Shown: piece after piece, positions 56,241 to 64,000 of the stretch
Layout: every line of letters starts with the position of its first letter
Position numbering within the stretch: the first letter of the stretch is position 1
Assembly (NCBI RefSeq): GCF_902702775.1
Contig: NZ_LR738724.1
Location: forward strand, 1,240,001 to 1,304,000
Length of the DNA stretch: 64,000 bases
Reading direction: 5' to 3'
DNA from: Streptococcus suis
Lineage (GTDB): Bacteria > Bacillota > Bacilli > Lactobacillales > Streptococcaceae
Translations under genes and position numbers: made by a program
The notes under the pieces: generated by a model
What the model was told of the DNA's origin: nothing
The model's input: the letters and a program-made list of their open reading frames with translations, nothing else
The model's database searches: none

Positions 56241-56762
56241 TTATTTTTTATCTGAAGCTGGGGCCAATTGCATAAACATTTGACGTCCGTCCATCTTAGC
56301 GCGTTGTTCGATAATGGCAATATCTTGGGTTGCTTCAGCGAACTCAGCTAATACTTTCGCTCCAACTTCTTTGTGGGTAATCATACGACCCTTGAAACGG
56401 ATCGAAACCTTAACCTTATTTCCTTTTTCAAGGAATTTACGGGCATGACGAAGTTTTGTCTCGAAGTCCCCTTTATCAATAACTGGACTTAGACGCACTT
56501 CTTTTACAGTGACAACACTTTGTTTTTTGCGTTGTTCTTTCTGTTTCTTCTGATATTCAAATTTGAACTTACCGTAGTCCATAATTTTCGCTACTGGTGG
56601 TTTAGCTTGTGGTTGAATCAATACTAAATCCACGTTGGCGCTATCAGCAATGGCCTGAGCCTCATTGAGCGGTTTGATTCCCAACTGTTCACCCTCAAGA
56701 CCGATAAGACGAACTTCACGCACTCGAATTTCATCATTGATGAACAAATCTTGCTTTGCTAT
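56241..56762 (-). CDS. infC: Translation initiation factor IF-3, AUA start
   Basis: A 173-residue factor that keeps 30S subunits apart from 50S and checks start codons. The N-terminal domain reads [20 protein letters not shown], the linker is [17 protein letters not shown], and the C-terminal domain is [15 protein letters not shown]. No in-frame ATG, GTG or TTG fits the ribosome binding site: GAGGTG lies seven bases before an ATA at 56762, and an in-frame TGA lies three codons upstream of that ATA. A TTG at 56747 is the only alternative and has no ribosome binding site. Rare start codons on infC are known for autoregulation by IF-3. Confidence 0.92.
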   Translation of the reverse strand: MAKQDLFINDEIRVREVRLIGLEGEQLGIKPLNEAQAIADSANVDLVLIQPQAKPPVAKIMDYGKFKFEYQKKQKEQRKKQSVVTVKEVRLSPVIDKGDFETKLRHARKFLEKGNKVKVSIRFKGRMITHKEVGAKVLAEFAEATQDIAIIEQRAKMDGRQMFMQLAPASDKK

Positions 56763-56790
56763 GGCTTTTCACCTCATTTTATATTTTTCG

Positions 56791-56918
56791 AGAAAAACGA
56801 AACGGACTTGCTAAACAAGTCCGCACTACACCATTATTCTTTCCGAAGAAATCTTAATCCGTAGAGCCAGACAACGTTAGTCGCAAGGCGAGAAGCTCTC
56901 ACTTCTGCTTTTCTCAAT
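56791..56918 (-). ncRNA. L20-type leader of infC-rpmI-rplT
   Basis: Leftward the leader carries AGTGAGAGCTTCTCGCCTTG, then ACTAACGTTGTCTGGCTCTA, then a terminator stem CGGACTTG/CAAGTCCG (56803-56823) with GTTTCGTTTTTCTC after it. This is the arrangement of the ribosomal L20 leader, in which L20 mimics its rRNA site on the mRNA and causes premature termination. Confidence 0.7.
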
Positions 56919-56924
56919 ACGACT

Positions 56925-56953
56925 ATTCTAACATGTCTAAAACTACTTGTCAA
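56925..56953 (-). promoter_or_regulatory. Promoter of the infC operon
   Basis: TTGACA (56948-56953), 17-base spacer, TAGAAT (56925-56930), reading leftward; the -35 lies at the very end of cmk. Confidence 0.8.
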
Positions 56954-57620
56954 GAATTTCTTTCGCTTTTTCGGAAATAAATTTCACTACACCTTCGATG
57001 GATACTCCTGTTGTATCAAAGGTAATGGCATCATCTGCCGCCTTTAAAGGAGAAACTTCTCGATGAGAATCTTTATAGTCACGAGCCGCAATTTCCTGCT
57101 TTAGAGATTCCAAGTCGGTCTCAATGCCACGTTCCGTATTTTCCTTAAATCGACGAAGGGCCCGCTCTTCAACAGAGGCAATAAGGAATATTTTGAGTTC
57201 TGCCTGTGGTAAAACAACTGTTCCAATATCGCGACCATCCATGACAATACCACCAGCCTGGGCAATTTCCTGTTGCAGGCGTACCAATTCTTCCCGTACT
57301 AAAGGAAGTGCTGCTACTGCCGACACATTATTTGTTACTTGGTTATCACGAATTGGCAAAGTAACATCTTCATCCCCCACAAAAACTAATTGTTGGCCAT
57401 TTTCATCACGCCCAAATCGAATAGGATACTGAGCAAGCAAGGCCACGATTCTATTTTGATCTGTGACCTCTATGCCGTTTGTCAAGGCTAGATAGGTAGC
57501 CGAGCGATACATAGCGCCTGTATCTAAGTAAGTATATCCAAAATTTTTAGCAATAATTTTAGCAACCGTTGACTTCCCACTTGAAGCTGGACCGTCAATT
57601 GCAATTTGAATTGATTTCAT
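56943..57620 (-). CDS. cmk: Cytidylate kinase
   Basis: A 225-residue NMP kinase phosphorylating CMP and dCMP. P-loop [16 protein letters not shown] (residues 6-21), [28 protein letters not shown], and the lid [19 protein letters not shown]. It lies nine bases after the LysM gene. Order LysM-cmk-infC is common in streptococci. Confidence 0.96.
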   Translation of the reverse strand: MKSIQIAIDGPASSGKSTVAKIIAKNFGYTYLDTGAMYRSATYLALTNGIEVTDQNRIVALLAQYPIRFGRDENGQQLVFVGDEDVTLPIRDNQVTNNVSAVAALPLVREELVRLQQEIAQAGGIVMDGRDIGTVVLPQAELKIFLIASVEERALRRFKENTERGIETDLESLKQEIAARDYKDSHREVSPLKAADDAITFDTTGVSIEGVVKFISEKAKEILDK

Positions 57621-57629
57621 AACTCCTCT

Positions 57630-58112
57630 TTATCTAATACGAACTACATCACCTGGGTGTGCAAGCCAAGACCCTGTTGTCATTTTCTCTGGATTTAATC
57701 GCTCTAGCTCAGCAATTGAAATCCCGCCACGTGCGGCTAATTGTCCAACACCTTCACCTGCTTGAACAGTAAGGGTAGAGCCATCCGTAGCTTCTGCTAG
57801 ACTGGAACTTGTTTCCGTTGTTTCTGTTTCTGTCACATCAGTAGAAGTAGACTCCTGTGTTTCTGCAACTGAAGTTGAACTTTCTGCTACAACTGCTGCG
57901 GAGCTTGGATTATAGAATTCTTTAGTTGAATCTGTTTTACTTCCTCCAACCGACAAATAGATGGCAGTGATACCAATAATCAGTACGATAACAAAGAAAA
58001 TAATTGCCAAGACTGTAAATACTGTTGTACTTGCTACTCCCTTGTTTAAACGTTCTTTTCGACTAACTGTTTCTGTTTGATAAACTTCTTCATTCCATGG
58101 CTCTTGTGACAT
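57630..58112 (-). CDS. LysM-domain membrane protein (SAG1386/EF1546 family)
   Basis: A 160-residue protein: cytoplasmic N-terminus, one membrane helix (TVFTVLAIIFFVIVLIIGIT, about 30-52), a Ser/Thr/Glu-rich spacer (68-115), and a C-terminal LysM (LTVQAGEGVGQLAARGGISI to HPGDVVRIR) that binds peptidoglycan. The family recurs next to cmk in streptococci and enterococci; role unknown. Divergent from the ferredoxin gene. Confidence 0.88.
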   Translation of the reverse strand: MSQEPWNEEVYQTETVSRKERLNKGVASTTVFTVLAIIFFVIVLIIGITAIYLSVGGSKTDSTKEFYNPSSAAVVAESSTSVAETQESTSTDVTETETTETSSSLAEATDGSTLTVQAGEGVGQLAARGGISIAELERLNPEKMTTGSWLAHPGDVVRIR

Positions 58113-58127
58113 TATCGAGAAAACTCC

Positions 58128-58156
58128 TTGTATTTTTATTAAAATATGATTACAAT
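58128..58156 (+). promoter_or_regulatory. Promoter of the ferredoxin gene
   Basis: TTGTAT (58128-58133), 17-base spacer, TACAAT (58151-58156). The predicted start point falls on the initiator ATG (58163), so the transcript may be leaderless. Confidence 0.7.
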
Positions 58157-58162
58157 ACTAAT

Positions 58163-58357
58163 ATGAAAATAAAACTTATTCCTGAACGGTGCATTGCCTG
58201 CGGGCTCTGCCAAACCTATTCATCTATATTCGATTATGATGACGACGGTATCGTTGTTTTTTCAGACGACTCACAATTTGAGAAAACGATTGAACCCAAT
58301 CCAGATATTCTCAAAGCCATCAAATCATGTCCTACAAAAGCCATTTCAACGGATTGA
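58163..58357 (+). CDS. 4Fe-4S ferredoxin
   Basis: A 64-residue electron carrier, MKIKLIPERCIACGLCQ. Three cysteines lie in CIACGLC and a fourth in KSCPTKAI near the end, giving one cluster. No ribosome binding site lies before the ATG; the upstream bases are AT-only and contain the -10 box. A frame to 58097 would overlap the divergent LysM gene and is rejected. The 3' end overlaps ebsA on the other strand by 12 bases. Confidence 0.92.
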   Translation: MKIKLIPERCIACGLCQTYSSIFDYDDDGIVVFSDDSQFEKTIEPNPDILKAIKSCPTKAISTD

Positions 58358-58834
58358 TTTGGCTTTTTTTGTATAATACTCTTCAAAATAATCCTGTTTT
58401 ATTAAATGGTCTATTAATTCAATCTCACCCTTGAAGCAATTATGAATAGCTAAATGGTTAATAAAGTATTTTTTCGGCCATTTGCGCATGTGATACACCT
58501 GCCCATTGGGAAATTCTTGTGAAAATATGCGAATAGCTAGATAAGAAACTTCAATTTTTTCTATGGTAGCAATTTCAATTTTCTGTACTGCAAAAGGATT
58601 AGCCGAAGCAATCCGTAAATGCTTTTCTTTTATCTCGAAATAGCGATGTAAGCCAAGCACTACTAATACAGCAAAGAGAGAGAGAAGTAAGATAAATAAT
58701 CTTGACACTCTCAACTTTTCCAATAAAAGTGTCATGCCAATGAAAATAGGCGTGAAGGTAAGTGACCAGTAAATAATGGCCCATGATAAATCCGGTTGCC
58801 AATGGTAACGAATTTTACCAAAAATTTTGATCAT
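58346..58834 (-). CDS. ebsA: EbsA-like membrane protein
   Basis: A 162-residue protein with two membrane helices (WAIIYWSLTFTPIFIGMTLL and LFILLLSLFAVLVVLGL) and a soluble C-terminus. The order ferredoxin-EbsA is typical of streptococci, where this family is named from the enterococcal ebsA; function is not well defined. Convergent and overlapping with the ferredoxin gene. Confidence 0.75.
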   Translation of the reverse strand: MIKIFGKIRYHWQPDLSWAIIYWSLTFTPIFIGMTLLLEKLRVSRLFILLLSLFAVLVVLGLHRYFEIKEKHLRIASANPFAVQKIEIATIEKIEVSYLAIRIFSQEFPNGQVYHMRKWPKKYFINHLAIHNCFKGEIELIDHLIKQDYFEEYYTKKAKSIR

Positions 58835-58863
58835 ATCGGACCTCCATCTATTATTCTAGCACA

Positions 58864-58898
58864 AAAAAAGAGATTTTCCTATGAAAACCTCTATCTTT
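58864..58898 (-). terminator. Terminator of the glycosyltransferase operon
   Basis: Leftward AGAGGTTTTC-atag-GAAAATCTCT followed by TTTTTTTG, with one mismatch. Confidence 0.65.
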
Positions 58899-59016
58899 TG
58901 AAATTTTTTATTACATTTACATGACAATATTAGTTGGTTTGTAAAACTTCTGAAACGATTTTGAAATATTTTGAGTAGGAATTGGTGGGAACACAATGAT
59001 TAACAACCAAAATATT

Positions 59017-59787
59017 TTAGCCGTTCGTCTCTTGACTCTTAACATAGTAACTCAGGAGAAACTTGGCAATAAACTTTGGCCAGAACAACAAATACATTTC
59101 ATAGTCTTCTTTTGTACGAATATTGTTTTCAATGCTATTTGTCGTCTCAGATTCTTCATGAATGCGATGATACATCAAACTCTCATCTACAAAGGTAAAG
59201 CTACCATTTTTTTGTGCAATCTGATACCAAGCAAACCAATCAAGAGAAACTTTCATTGCTTCATTAAACTTGAAATCATTCAGTTTCTTCAAATTATAGG
59301 TCACAGCTGGACAAGAAATTGGATTACCAAAAGCTAAAACCCTATTCCGCCAAAACTTCCATTTGGGAAACATGGCCATTGTCCGTAACATGAGTTGCTT
59401 GATTTTCAAGTTTGAAGTTAAGGGAATAGCCACACCTTCCTTAACTTCCTGGTAATCTGAATAAGCAATCAACGTTTCCTCTGTCATCTGAGACATTATT
59501 TTTTCACAATAGTCTGGTAAATAAATATCATCTTGATGAGCAATTGTAGCATAAGGGGTTGTTACAAAAGAGAGTGCTAAATTCCAATCTTTTCCAATAC
59601 CACCTCCTTGCGCGGTATGCATTACGATTGCATTCTTTTGGCAAATTTGTTCTATATATTCACTCGGAGTACTAGTGTATAGGATGAGTTGTGATTGAAG
59701 TGTTTGCTGCTTTAACGAATGGATGCATTCTTCTAGATACTTACTATCTCCATAAGCACAGATAACAAATGTATGGTTATTCTGCAT
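59017..59787 (-). CDS. Glycosyltransferase family 2
   Basis: A 256-residue GT-A enzyme: start NNHTFVICAYGDSKYLEECI, nucleotide-sugar DxD-type motif IAHQDDIYLPDYC near residue 88, and conserved DWFAWYQIAQ near 185. It transfers a sugar in surface polysaccharide synthesis; donor and acceptor unknown. Last gene of the leftward polysaccharide operon; overlaps the DUF2304 gene by 11 bases. Confidence 0.88.
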   Translation of the reverse strand: MQNNHTFVICAYGDSKYLEECIHSLKQQTLQSQLILYTSTPSEYIEQICQKNAIVMHTAQGGGIGKDWNLALSFVTTPYATIAHQDDIYLPDYCEKIMSQMTEETLIAYSDYQEVKEGVAIPLTSNLKIKQLMLRTMAMFPKWKFWRNRVLAFGNPISCPAVTYNLKKLNDFKFNEAMKVSLDWFAWYQIAQKNGSFTFVDESLMYHRIHEESETTNSIENNIRTKEDYEMYLLFWPKFIAKFLLSYYVKSQETNG

Positions 59788-60133
59788 GATGCTCCTCCAA
59801 CTCAGAGATTCTTTTTTTAGCCATTGATACTTCTTGAATTAAATTTTTAATCTGCTGCTTTTGTTGAGATAAAGCCATACTATGCAAAAATCCAATCACC
59901 AAGAGAACAAAAATTGCCACAGATAACAAGAAATTGGAAGTCAGACCAAACCCGAATAAATAAGCCAATTTAATAGGAATAACATCAAAGAGTGCAAAAA
60001 CAATCAGTCCGAAGCCAATAACAATCCACATAAAGGCATGTTCGAATAAAATCTTATTTTTATTAATATTCCTAAAAATAAAATACAAAAAACCTAGTGA
60101 GGCAAGAAACATAGCTAATGCTTGCATAGTCAT
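59777..60133 (-). CDS. DUF2304 membrane protein
   Basis: A 118-residue protein with three membrane helices (ALAMFLASLGFLYFIF, HAFMWIVIGFGLIVFALF, NFLLSVAIFVLLVIGFLH) and a C-terminal coiled coil. Such proteins accompany DPM-type glycosyltransferases and may hold the glycan-lipid complex at the membrane. GGAGGGGGAATA precedes the ATG at 60133, which touches the end of the previous gene. Confidence 0.88.
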   Translation of the reverse strand: MTMQALAMFLASLGFLYFIFRNINKNKILFEHAFMWIVIGFGLIVFALFDVIPIKLAYLFGFGLTSNFLLSVAIFVLLVIGFLHSMALSQQKQQIKNLIQEVSMAKKRISELEEHHAE

Positions 60134-60849
60134 TATTCCCCCTCCTTCATAAGCGAAGCAATCAAAATAGATGAGCAAACTTCTACCATGTAGCGGATGG
60201 ACTTAAATGGAGTAATCGAAGAAACCCCTCCTGCTCTCTCAAACATATTAGCAGGTGCTTCTACTACTTGGAAATTTTGCTTTAGTAAATGAACAGTTGA
60301 TTCTGGTTCCGGATATTTCGTAGGGTATCGTCTGGCGAATTGAGCAATTACTTTTCTATTTCCCAAACGATAACCAGATGTTGTATCCCAAATGCGTTTT
60401 CCAGTTGTTATTTTTATCATATTTGAAATAACACCTATTCCAAATCTTCTCATAAAACTGGTTTGAAATTCTGACAAGGTTTCACCAACAAAGCGTGAGC
60501 CAATCACCATATCAGCTTGACCAACTAAGATTGGCTGAATTAAGCTATTTAATGAACGAATGTCATGCTGACCATCACCATCAAATTGAACTGCTACGTC
60601 ATAGTCATTGTCCAAGGCATATTTATATCCCGTCTGAACAGCTCCACCAATACCTAAATTTTGTACTAGGTGAACAGAATTTAATTTATTTTGTATCAAA
60701 ATTTGTTTAGTGCTATCCGTTGAGCCATCATTAATGACAACATAATCCAATTGGAAATTCACACTATTTCTATAATCTATAATTCCCTGAACAGTTTGAA
60801 GGATACTTTCTTCTTCATTGTAGGCAGGGATAATCATTAATACTTTCAT
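60133..60849 (-). CDS. Polyprenyl-phosphate glycosyltransferase, GT2 (DPM1-like)
   Basis: A 238-residue GT2 enzyme: IIPAYNEEESI at the N-terminus, VVINDGSTDST near 38, QFDGDGQHD near 88 and GSRF near 117. It probably loads a sugar on undecaprenyl phosphate for later transfer outside. It lies in the pattern glycosyltransferase-DUF2304-glycosyltransferase, seen in rhamnose-polysaccharide side-chain clusters of streptococci. Confidence 0.9.
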   Translation of the reverse strand: MKVLMIIPAYNEEESILQTVQGIIDYRNSVNFQLDYVVINDGSTDSTKQILIQNKLNSVHLVQNLGIGGAVQTGYKYALDNDYDVAVQFDGDGQHDIRSLNSLIQPILVGQADMVIGSRFVGETLSEFQTSFMRRFGIGVISNMIKITTGKRIWDTTSGYRLGNRKVIAQFARRYPTKYPEPESTVHLLKQNFQVVEAPANMFERAGGVSSITPFKSIRYMVEVCSSILIASLMKEGE

Positions 60850-60951
60850 TTTTTCTCTCTAAAACTAGAATTCTATATAATTTTTCAGATTCTACTATTC
60901 ATTTGAAGAAACTGTAATATAAATATTTTAGCATAGCTATCCTATTATTCA
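60850..60951. other. 100-base gap inside the polysaccharide cluster
   Basis: AT-rich, with TATATAGAATTC reading leftward as a possible -10, but no clear -35. It may hold an internal promoter for the three downstream genes. Confidence 0.35.
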
Positions 60952-62205
60952 TTAAAGTCGAAGTTTATGTCTGATTTTTATCGCGATATTGCTGATCAAT
61001 CTTGCATAACGCTCCAATCTTGTTGGATGCATATTTAAAGTCAGTAACTCTTTTATGTGACTTAAATTTGTATTTTGGTGTCCAGTATATTCTAAGTGAT
61101 TGATGCCGTTCAGTATTTCTTTATAGGCAACCTCCGGTGTATATAGAGTACGTAAACGTTCCACATCAAGCCGAGCCCTATCTGAAAAATCCCTAAAGGA
61201 TTCAAGCACTTGCTCTAACTTAGTCACCAACTCTTCTATATCGCCCAATTTATAAATTTGACCTGCTGAGAATATTTCAAATGCCGTCAAATGTCCTAAA
61301 TTATCTGATAGAATTACTGGAAGCCCTCTTAAGATTGCTTCAACATAGACTAAGCCAAAAGTTTCCATAGATGAGGGGAAAACACAGATATCTCTATCAG
61401 TTACTTCTTCCCAAGGATTATCTAAGTTACCTAAAAATCTAACATTTTTCTGTAATTTATTTTCATGGATATATTCATCACAAATAGCTTTGTATTTACT
61501 ATCCCATCCTCCAATAAAAACCAATTCAATATCTAATCTATTTAGTGTCTTATATGCTTTTATAAGTTCTAATTGATTTTTTCCTTCTGTTAATCGACCA
61601 ACAGAAACAATTCTAACTTGGTTGCCTTTTTTTAAATCTTTTGTTTCTTGCTCAGTATAAGAAATAAACGGATGGACTCTCTTATTAAATAGTGGTGTTA
61701 AAAAATTATTTAACTCTCCAGTCACACTAAATAATTCTGAAGAATACTCTTCTATGAAGTCAATTTTATCAGCATAATAAGCAAACTCATTTTTAGGGAA
61801 TTCATGAATTAGCCAAAAATGGGGAACCTTTTGACATGAGGCAGCAATTGCTCCCTGAAAAACATTAACAGTATTTGAAATAACCAAGTCTATCTCATTT
61901 TGCTCAATAATTTCAGCTATGTCTTGAACATTCTGGCGATAGTAGCTTGTAGCCTCTTCTCTATTAAGGATTTCTCCACCTGGTGCATCCGGCCACCACC
62001 ACTTGACAGTTGGTAAATAGTAATTCTTAACCCCTATCATTTTATAAAGTTGCTCATGCTTATCTTGTGGTTCCCCTCCTATTGCATGAGTAACATTTAT
62101 AACTGTGTGTCCCAGTTGAATAAGGTACTTCATTAGATAATAAACAGACTTCTCCGCACCATTATCCATACTAGTAGTAGGAGAAATAAACAAAATACGT
62201 TTCAT
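60952..62205 (-). CDS. Glycosyltransferase family 4
   Basis: A 417-residue GT-B enzyme: N-terminal FISPTTSMDNGAEKSVYYLM, VRIVSVGRLTEGKNQLELIK near 205 (donor-binding Rossmann start), CVFPSSMETFGLVYVEAILR near 290 with the E-x7-E pattern. It probably extends surface polysaccharide. Its ATG overlaps the end of the RgpF-like gene by one base. Confidence 0.92.
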   Translation of the reverse strand: MKRILFISPTTSMDNGAEKSVYYLMKYLIQLGHTVINVTHAIGGEPQDKHEQLYKMIGVKNYYLPTVKWWWPDAPGGEILNREEATSYYRQNVQDIAEIIEQNEIDLVISNTVNVFQGAIAASCQKVPHFWLIHEFPKNEFAYYADKIDFIEEYSSELFSVTGELNNFLTPLFNKRVHPFISYTEQETKDLKKGNQVRIVSVGRLTEGKNQLELIKAYKTLNRLDIELVFIGGWDSKYKAICDEYIHENKLQKNVRFLGNLDNPWEEVTDRDICVFPSSMETFGLVYVEAILRGLPVILSDNLGHLTAFEIFSAGQIYKLGDIEELVTKLEQVLESFRDFSDRARLDVERLRTLYTPEVAYKEILNGINHLEYTGHQNTNLSHIKELLTLNMHPTRLERYARLISNIAIKIRHKLRL

Positions 62206-64000
62206 TAGACTAACTCTTCTTTCAAAAAATCATTAATTCTATTTGCTGTAGTGCAATGATTCATTACAAATTCAAAAGCATTTTCTGCTATTTGTTCTCT
62301 CAAGTCTTGTTCAAGAATCAATCTCTCCAATTTACTTTCCCATTCGTTATCATCTGCTAGAACTCCAGTCACTCCATCTTGAATCATTTCTTCAAATGCT
62401 CCGAGATTACTTGCAACGGTCACAACTTTAACTGCTGCCGCTTCTATCCATTTAATTTCCGACTTTGCTTCATTAAAAGTTGTGGTTACAAGCGGCGCCA
62501 AGTTAATATCAACTTGTGAAATTAAATTTGGAAGCTTTCTCCAATCAACATACTCATGACTCACAATCTGTTTTTTGAATTTTTGGAATGGTTTAGGAAT
62601 GTCTAAATATCCTACTATATGTAATTCCACTTGCGGGTACTTTTGAAGCAGATGTAGCAATGCTTGACTAATTAAATCAAAATTTTCGTTGTGTGTAATT
62701 GACCCTGAGAAATATCCTATTTTGACTTTATTGTCGTTCGAATTTTTCTTAACTTGTAAACTACGCTCAACTAATTCTTTAGACATGACGTTGCGATTCA
62801 AGATAACCTTGTTTTTATATTGTTCAAGCTCGTCTTTCAATTTCGAAGTTGATGTGATAGCATAGTCGCAGAGAGAAAGCATTTTTTTGTAAGCTAAGAC
62901 ACTTGTATCATAGCCTTTTTTCTCTCTCTTGCTCAAACCTTGGGTAAATTCAAGTTCATCTGTAAATTTTGTATCAAAAACCAAATCATCAATATCAAAA
63001 TAAACAGGTCTGTTCTTTATGTGTGCCGCCCTACAAATTTCTTTCAGCATATCATTGAATGGAGCTCTATAAATAATAATATGACTAGCAAACTGTGCAT
63101 CCTGAAGTTGTACAAGAGAATTATTTATCACTCGAACTGTATAACCAAGTTCTCGCAATTGCTCAGCCTTATTTAACACACGATAACGTGTACATTGTGG
63201 AATAATATTTTCGACACCATCAATAATCAAAATATAAGATTGATTTTCTCTAGTTTTAAAATCTTCTAATATAGAAGACACCACTTCAATCGGATAATCT
63301 GTTTCCTTAGCAATATACTCCATCAAATCCGGAATCTCAGATTCTCTTTCTAAACCATGCCAAAAATATTGTTCTCTGTCATAATTTCTAAAGGCCGAAT
63401 ACTTAACTAATGGACAACCTTGCTTTAATAATTTAAGCGGATGAATATACAATGCACTATCTTTCGTGTCTTTAATCAATGCATCATACTTAAAGCCTCG
63501 ATCATAAAAATATTTTGCAAACACAGTTTCATGTTTTCCAATTGCCTTATTACGAGAATCCGTATCAGAGAGCTTTTCCCAATAATCATAAAATCCTTCA
63601 TACCTAAGCAAGCTATTTTCAACAACAACAAAATATGATTGTAAGTGCTTAGGAATTTTACCATAAGGGTTATAACCAGTAAAGTCTAGCTGCTCCTCAC
63701 CCATCGAAATTCCCCAAAAGTCTAGCTGATCGGAATTAAACTCAGAGAAAACCTCTTCCAAATCTCTAAAAGGACCAATATTCGTATCATTAACCAAGAT
63801 GAGCTGATTATATTGTTGTAACGTCTCTTTTCCAGTATGTATTATCCCATGTCGGAAAGCCGCAACATCATACCCCTCATTTTCTCTTTCCACAACCTTA
63901 CCATATTGTGCTAAACGATTTATATCAGCCTGTGGAAGTTTACCATTTACAACAATTAAAACATCTCGAGAAATTTTAGCCAATGCCTCTAAAAAAATTA
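62205..64000 (-). CDS. Rhamnan synthesis protein F-like / GT4 fusion (5' end outside window)
   Basis: At least 598 residues, open at the right edge. The N-terminal part (DVLIVVNGKLPQADINRLAQ, ERENEGYDVAAFRHGI, LVNDTNIGPFRDLEEVF) is the RgpF family domain of rhamnan glycosylation. The C-terminal half from about residue 250 is a GT-B domain (DGVENIIPQCTRYRVLNKAE, IGYFSGSITHNENFDLI, EAKSEIKWIEAAAVKVVTVA). Large multi-domain rhamnosyltransferases of this kind build streptococcal rhamnose polysaccharides. The apparent TTG start at 63983 is only where a reading frame could begin; the frame continues upstream in phase (FLEALAKISRD), so the true start is outside. Confidence 0.85.
   Translation of the reverse strand, partial: IFLEALAKISRDVLIVVNGKLPQADINRLAQYGKVVERENEGYDVAAFRHGIIHTGKETLQQYNQLILVNDTNIGPFRDLEEVFSEFNSDQLDFWGISMGEEQLDFTGYNPYGKIPKHLQSYFVVVENSLLRYEGFYDYWEKLSDTDSRNKAIGKHETVFAKYFYDRGFKYDALIKDTKDSALYIHPLKLLKQGCPLVKYSAFRNYDREQYFWHGLERESEIPDLMEYIAKETDYPIEVVSSILEDFKTRENQSYILIIDGVENIIPQCTRYRVLNKAEQLRELGYTVRVINNSLVQLQDAQFASHIIIYRAPFNDMLKEICRAAHIKNRPVYFDIDDLVFDTKFTDELEFTQGLSKREKKGYDTSVLAYKKMLSLCDYAITSTSKLKDELEQYKNKVILNRNVMSKELVERSLQVKKNSNDNKVKIGYFSGSITHNENFDLISQALLHLLQKYPQVELHIVGYLDIPKPFQKFKKQIVSHEYVDWRKLPNLISQVDINLAPLVTTTFNEAKSEIKWIEAAAVKVVTVASNLGAFEEMIQDGVTGVLADDNEWESKLERLILEQDLREQIAENAFEFVMNHCTTANRINDFLKEELV

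Noticed and set aside
59017..59337. Plus-strand 113-residue frame opposite the GT2 gene
   Set aside because: Antisense shadow of a clear glycosyltransferase; composition is that of a reversed gene.

Overview
The window reads as a low-GC Gram-positive chromosome, most probably Streptococcus suis or a close relative. The evidence is the streptococcal gene content (a histidine-triad Pht protein, LCP protein, LacD, NagA, LtaS-type enzyme, RlmCD-like methyltransferase without the Fe-S cysteines, cmk/infC/rpmI/rplT order), BOX-like intergenic repeats and rhamnan-type glycosyltransferases. No rRNA or tRNA gene and no CRISPR array was seen.

Positions 1 to about 28450 are one flank of a prophage or prophage-derived element; it runs off the left edge and no integrase is visible. 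Leftward genes encode the terminase (start of TerL, P27-type TerS), small proteins, a C5-cytosine methyltransferase, an HNH/AP2 endonuclease, a ParB-methyltransferase fusion, a zinc-finger HTH protein, an HNH nuclease, an S-adenosylmethionine synthetase, an ArpU-like regulator, an SNF2 helicase, a VRR-NUC nuclease and a primase/helicase. A divergent region at 11849-12158 separates these from rightward genes (DUF2800, DUF2815, family A DNA polymerase). Then come two defence cassettes: an ABC-three-component (ABC-3C) system (17463-20485) and a BfiI/NgoFVII-like restriction-modification system (20531-24143) whose second methyltransferase is a nonsense-mutated C-terminal remnant. A LexA/HdiR-like repressor and a UvrX-type polymerase operon follow. 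The right border is probably near rlmD, beside a 19/20 repeat of the rlmD 3' end.

Positions 29103-50403 hold the aromatic amino acid pathway in three blocks: leftward aroA-aroK-pheA-LCP-rlmD, rightward two DAHP synthases-aroE-aroB, and leftward rlmI-like-aroD-aroC-tyrA-ylbF. Between the blocks lie a TrpXYZ-like ABC transporter with two binding proteins, lacD and nagA. tyrA carries an in-frame stop that splits the catalytic domain from the ACT domain. The transporter is preceded by a strong promoter, a 20-codon reading frame ending in Tyr/Phe codons, mutually exclusive hairpins and a terminator: a candidate aromatic amino acid attenuator.

Positions 50500-58834 carry an LtaS-family enzyme, a Pht protein under a probable AdcR site, the infC-rpmI-rplT operon (AUA start on infC, L20-type leader), cmk, a LysM protein, a ferredoxin with an apparently leaderless mRNA, and EbsA. 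Positions 59017-64000 are the distal end of a leftward surface-polysaccharide glycosyltransferase operon, open at the right edge.
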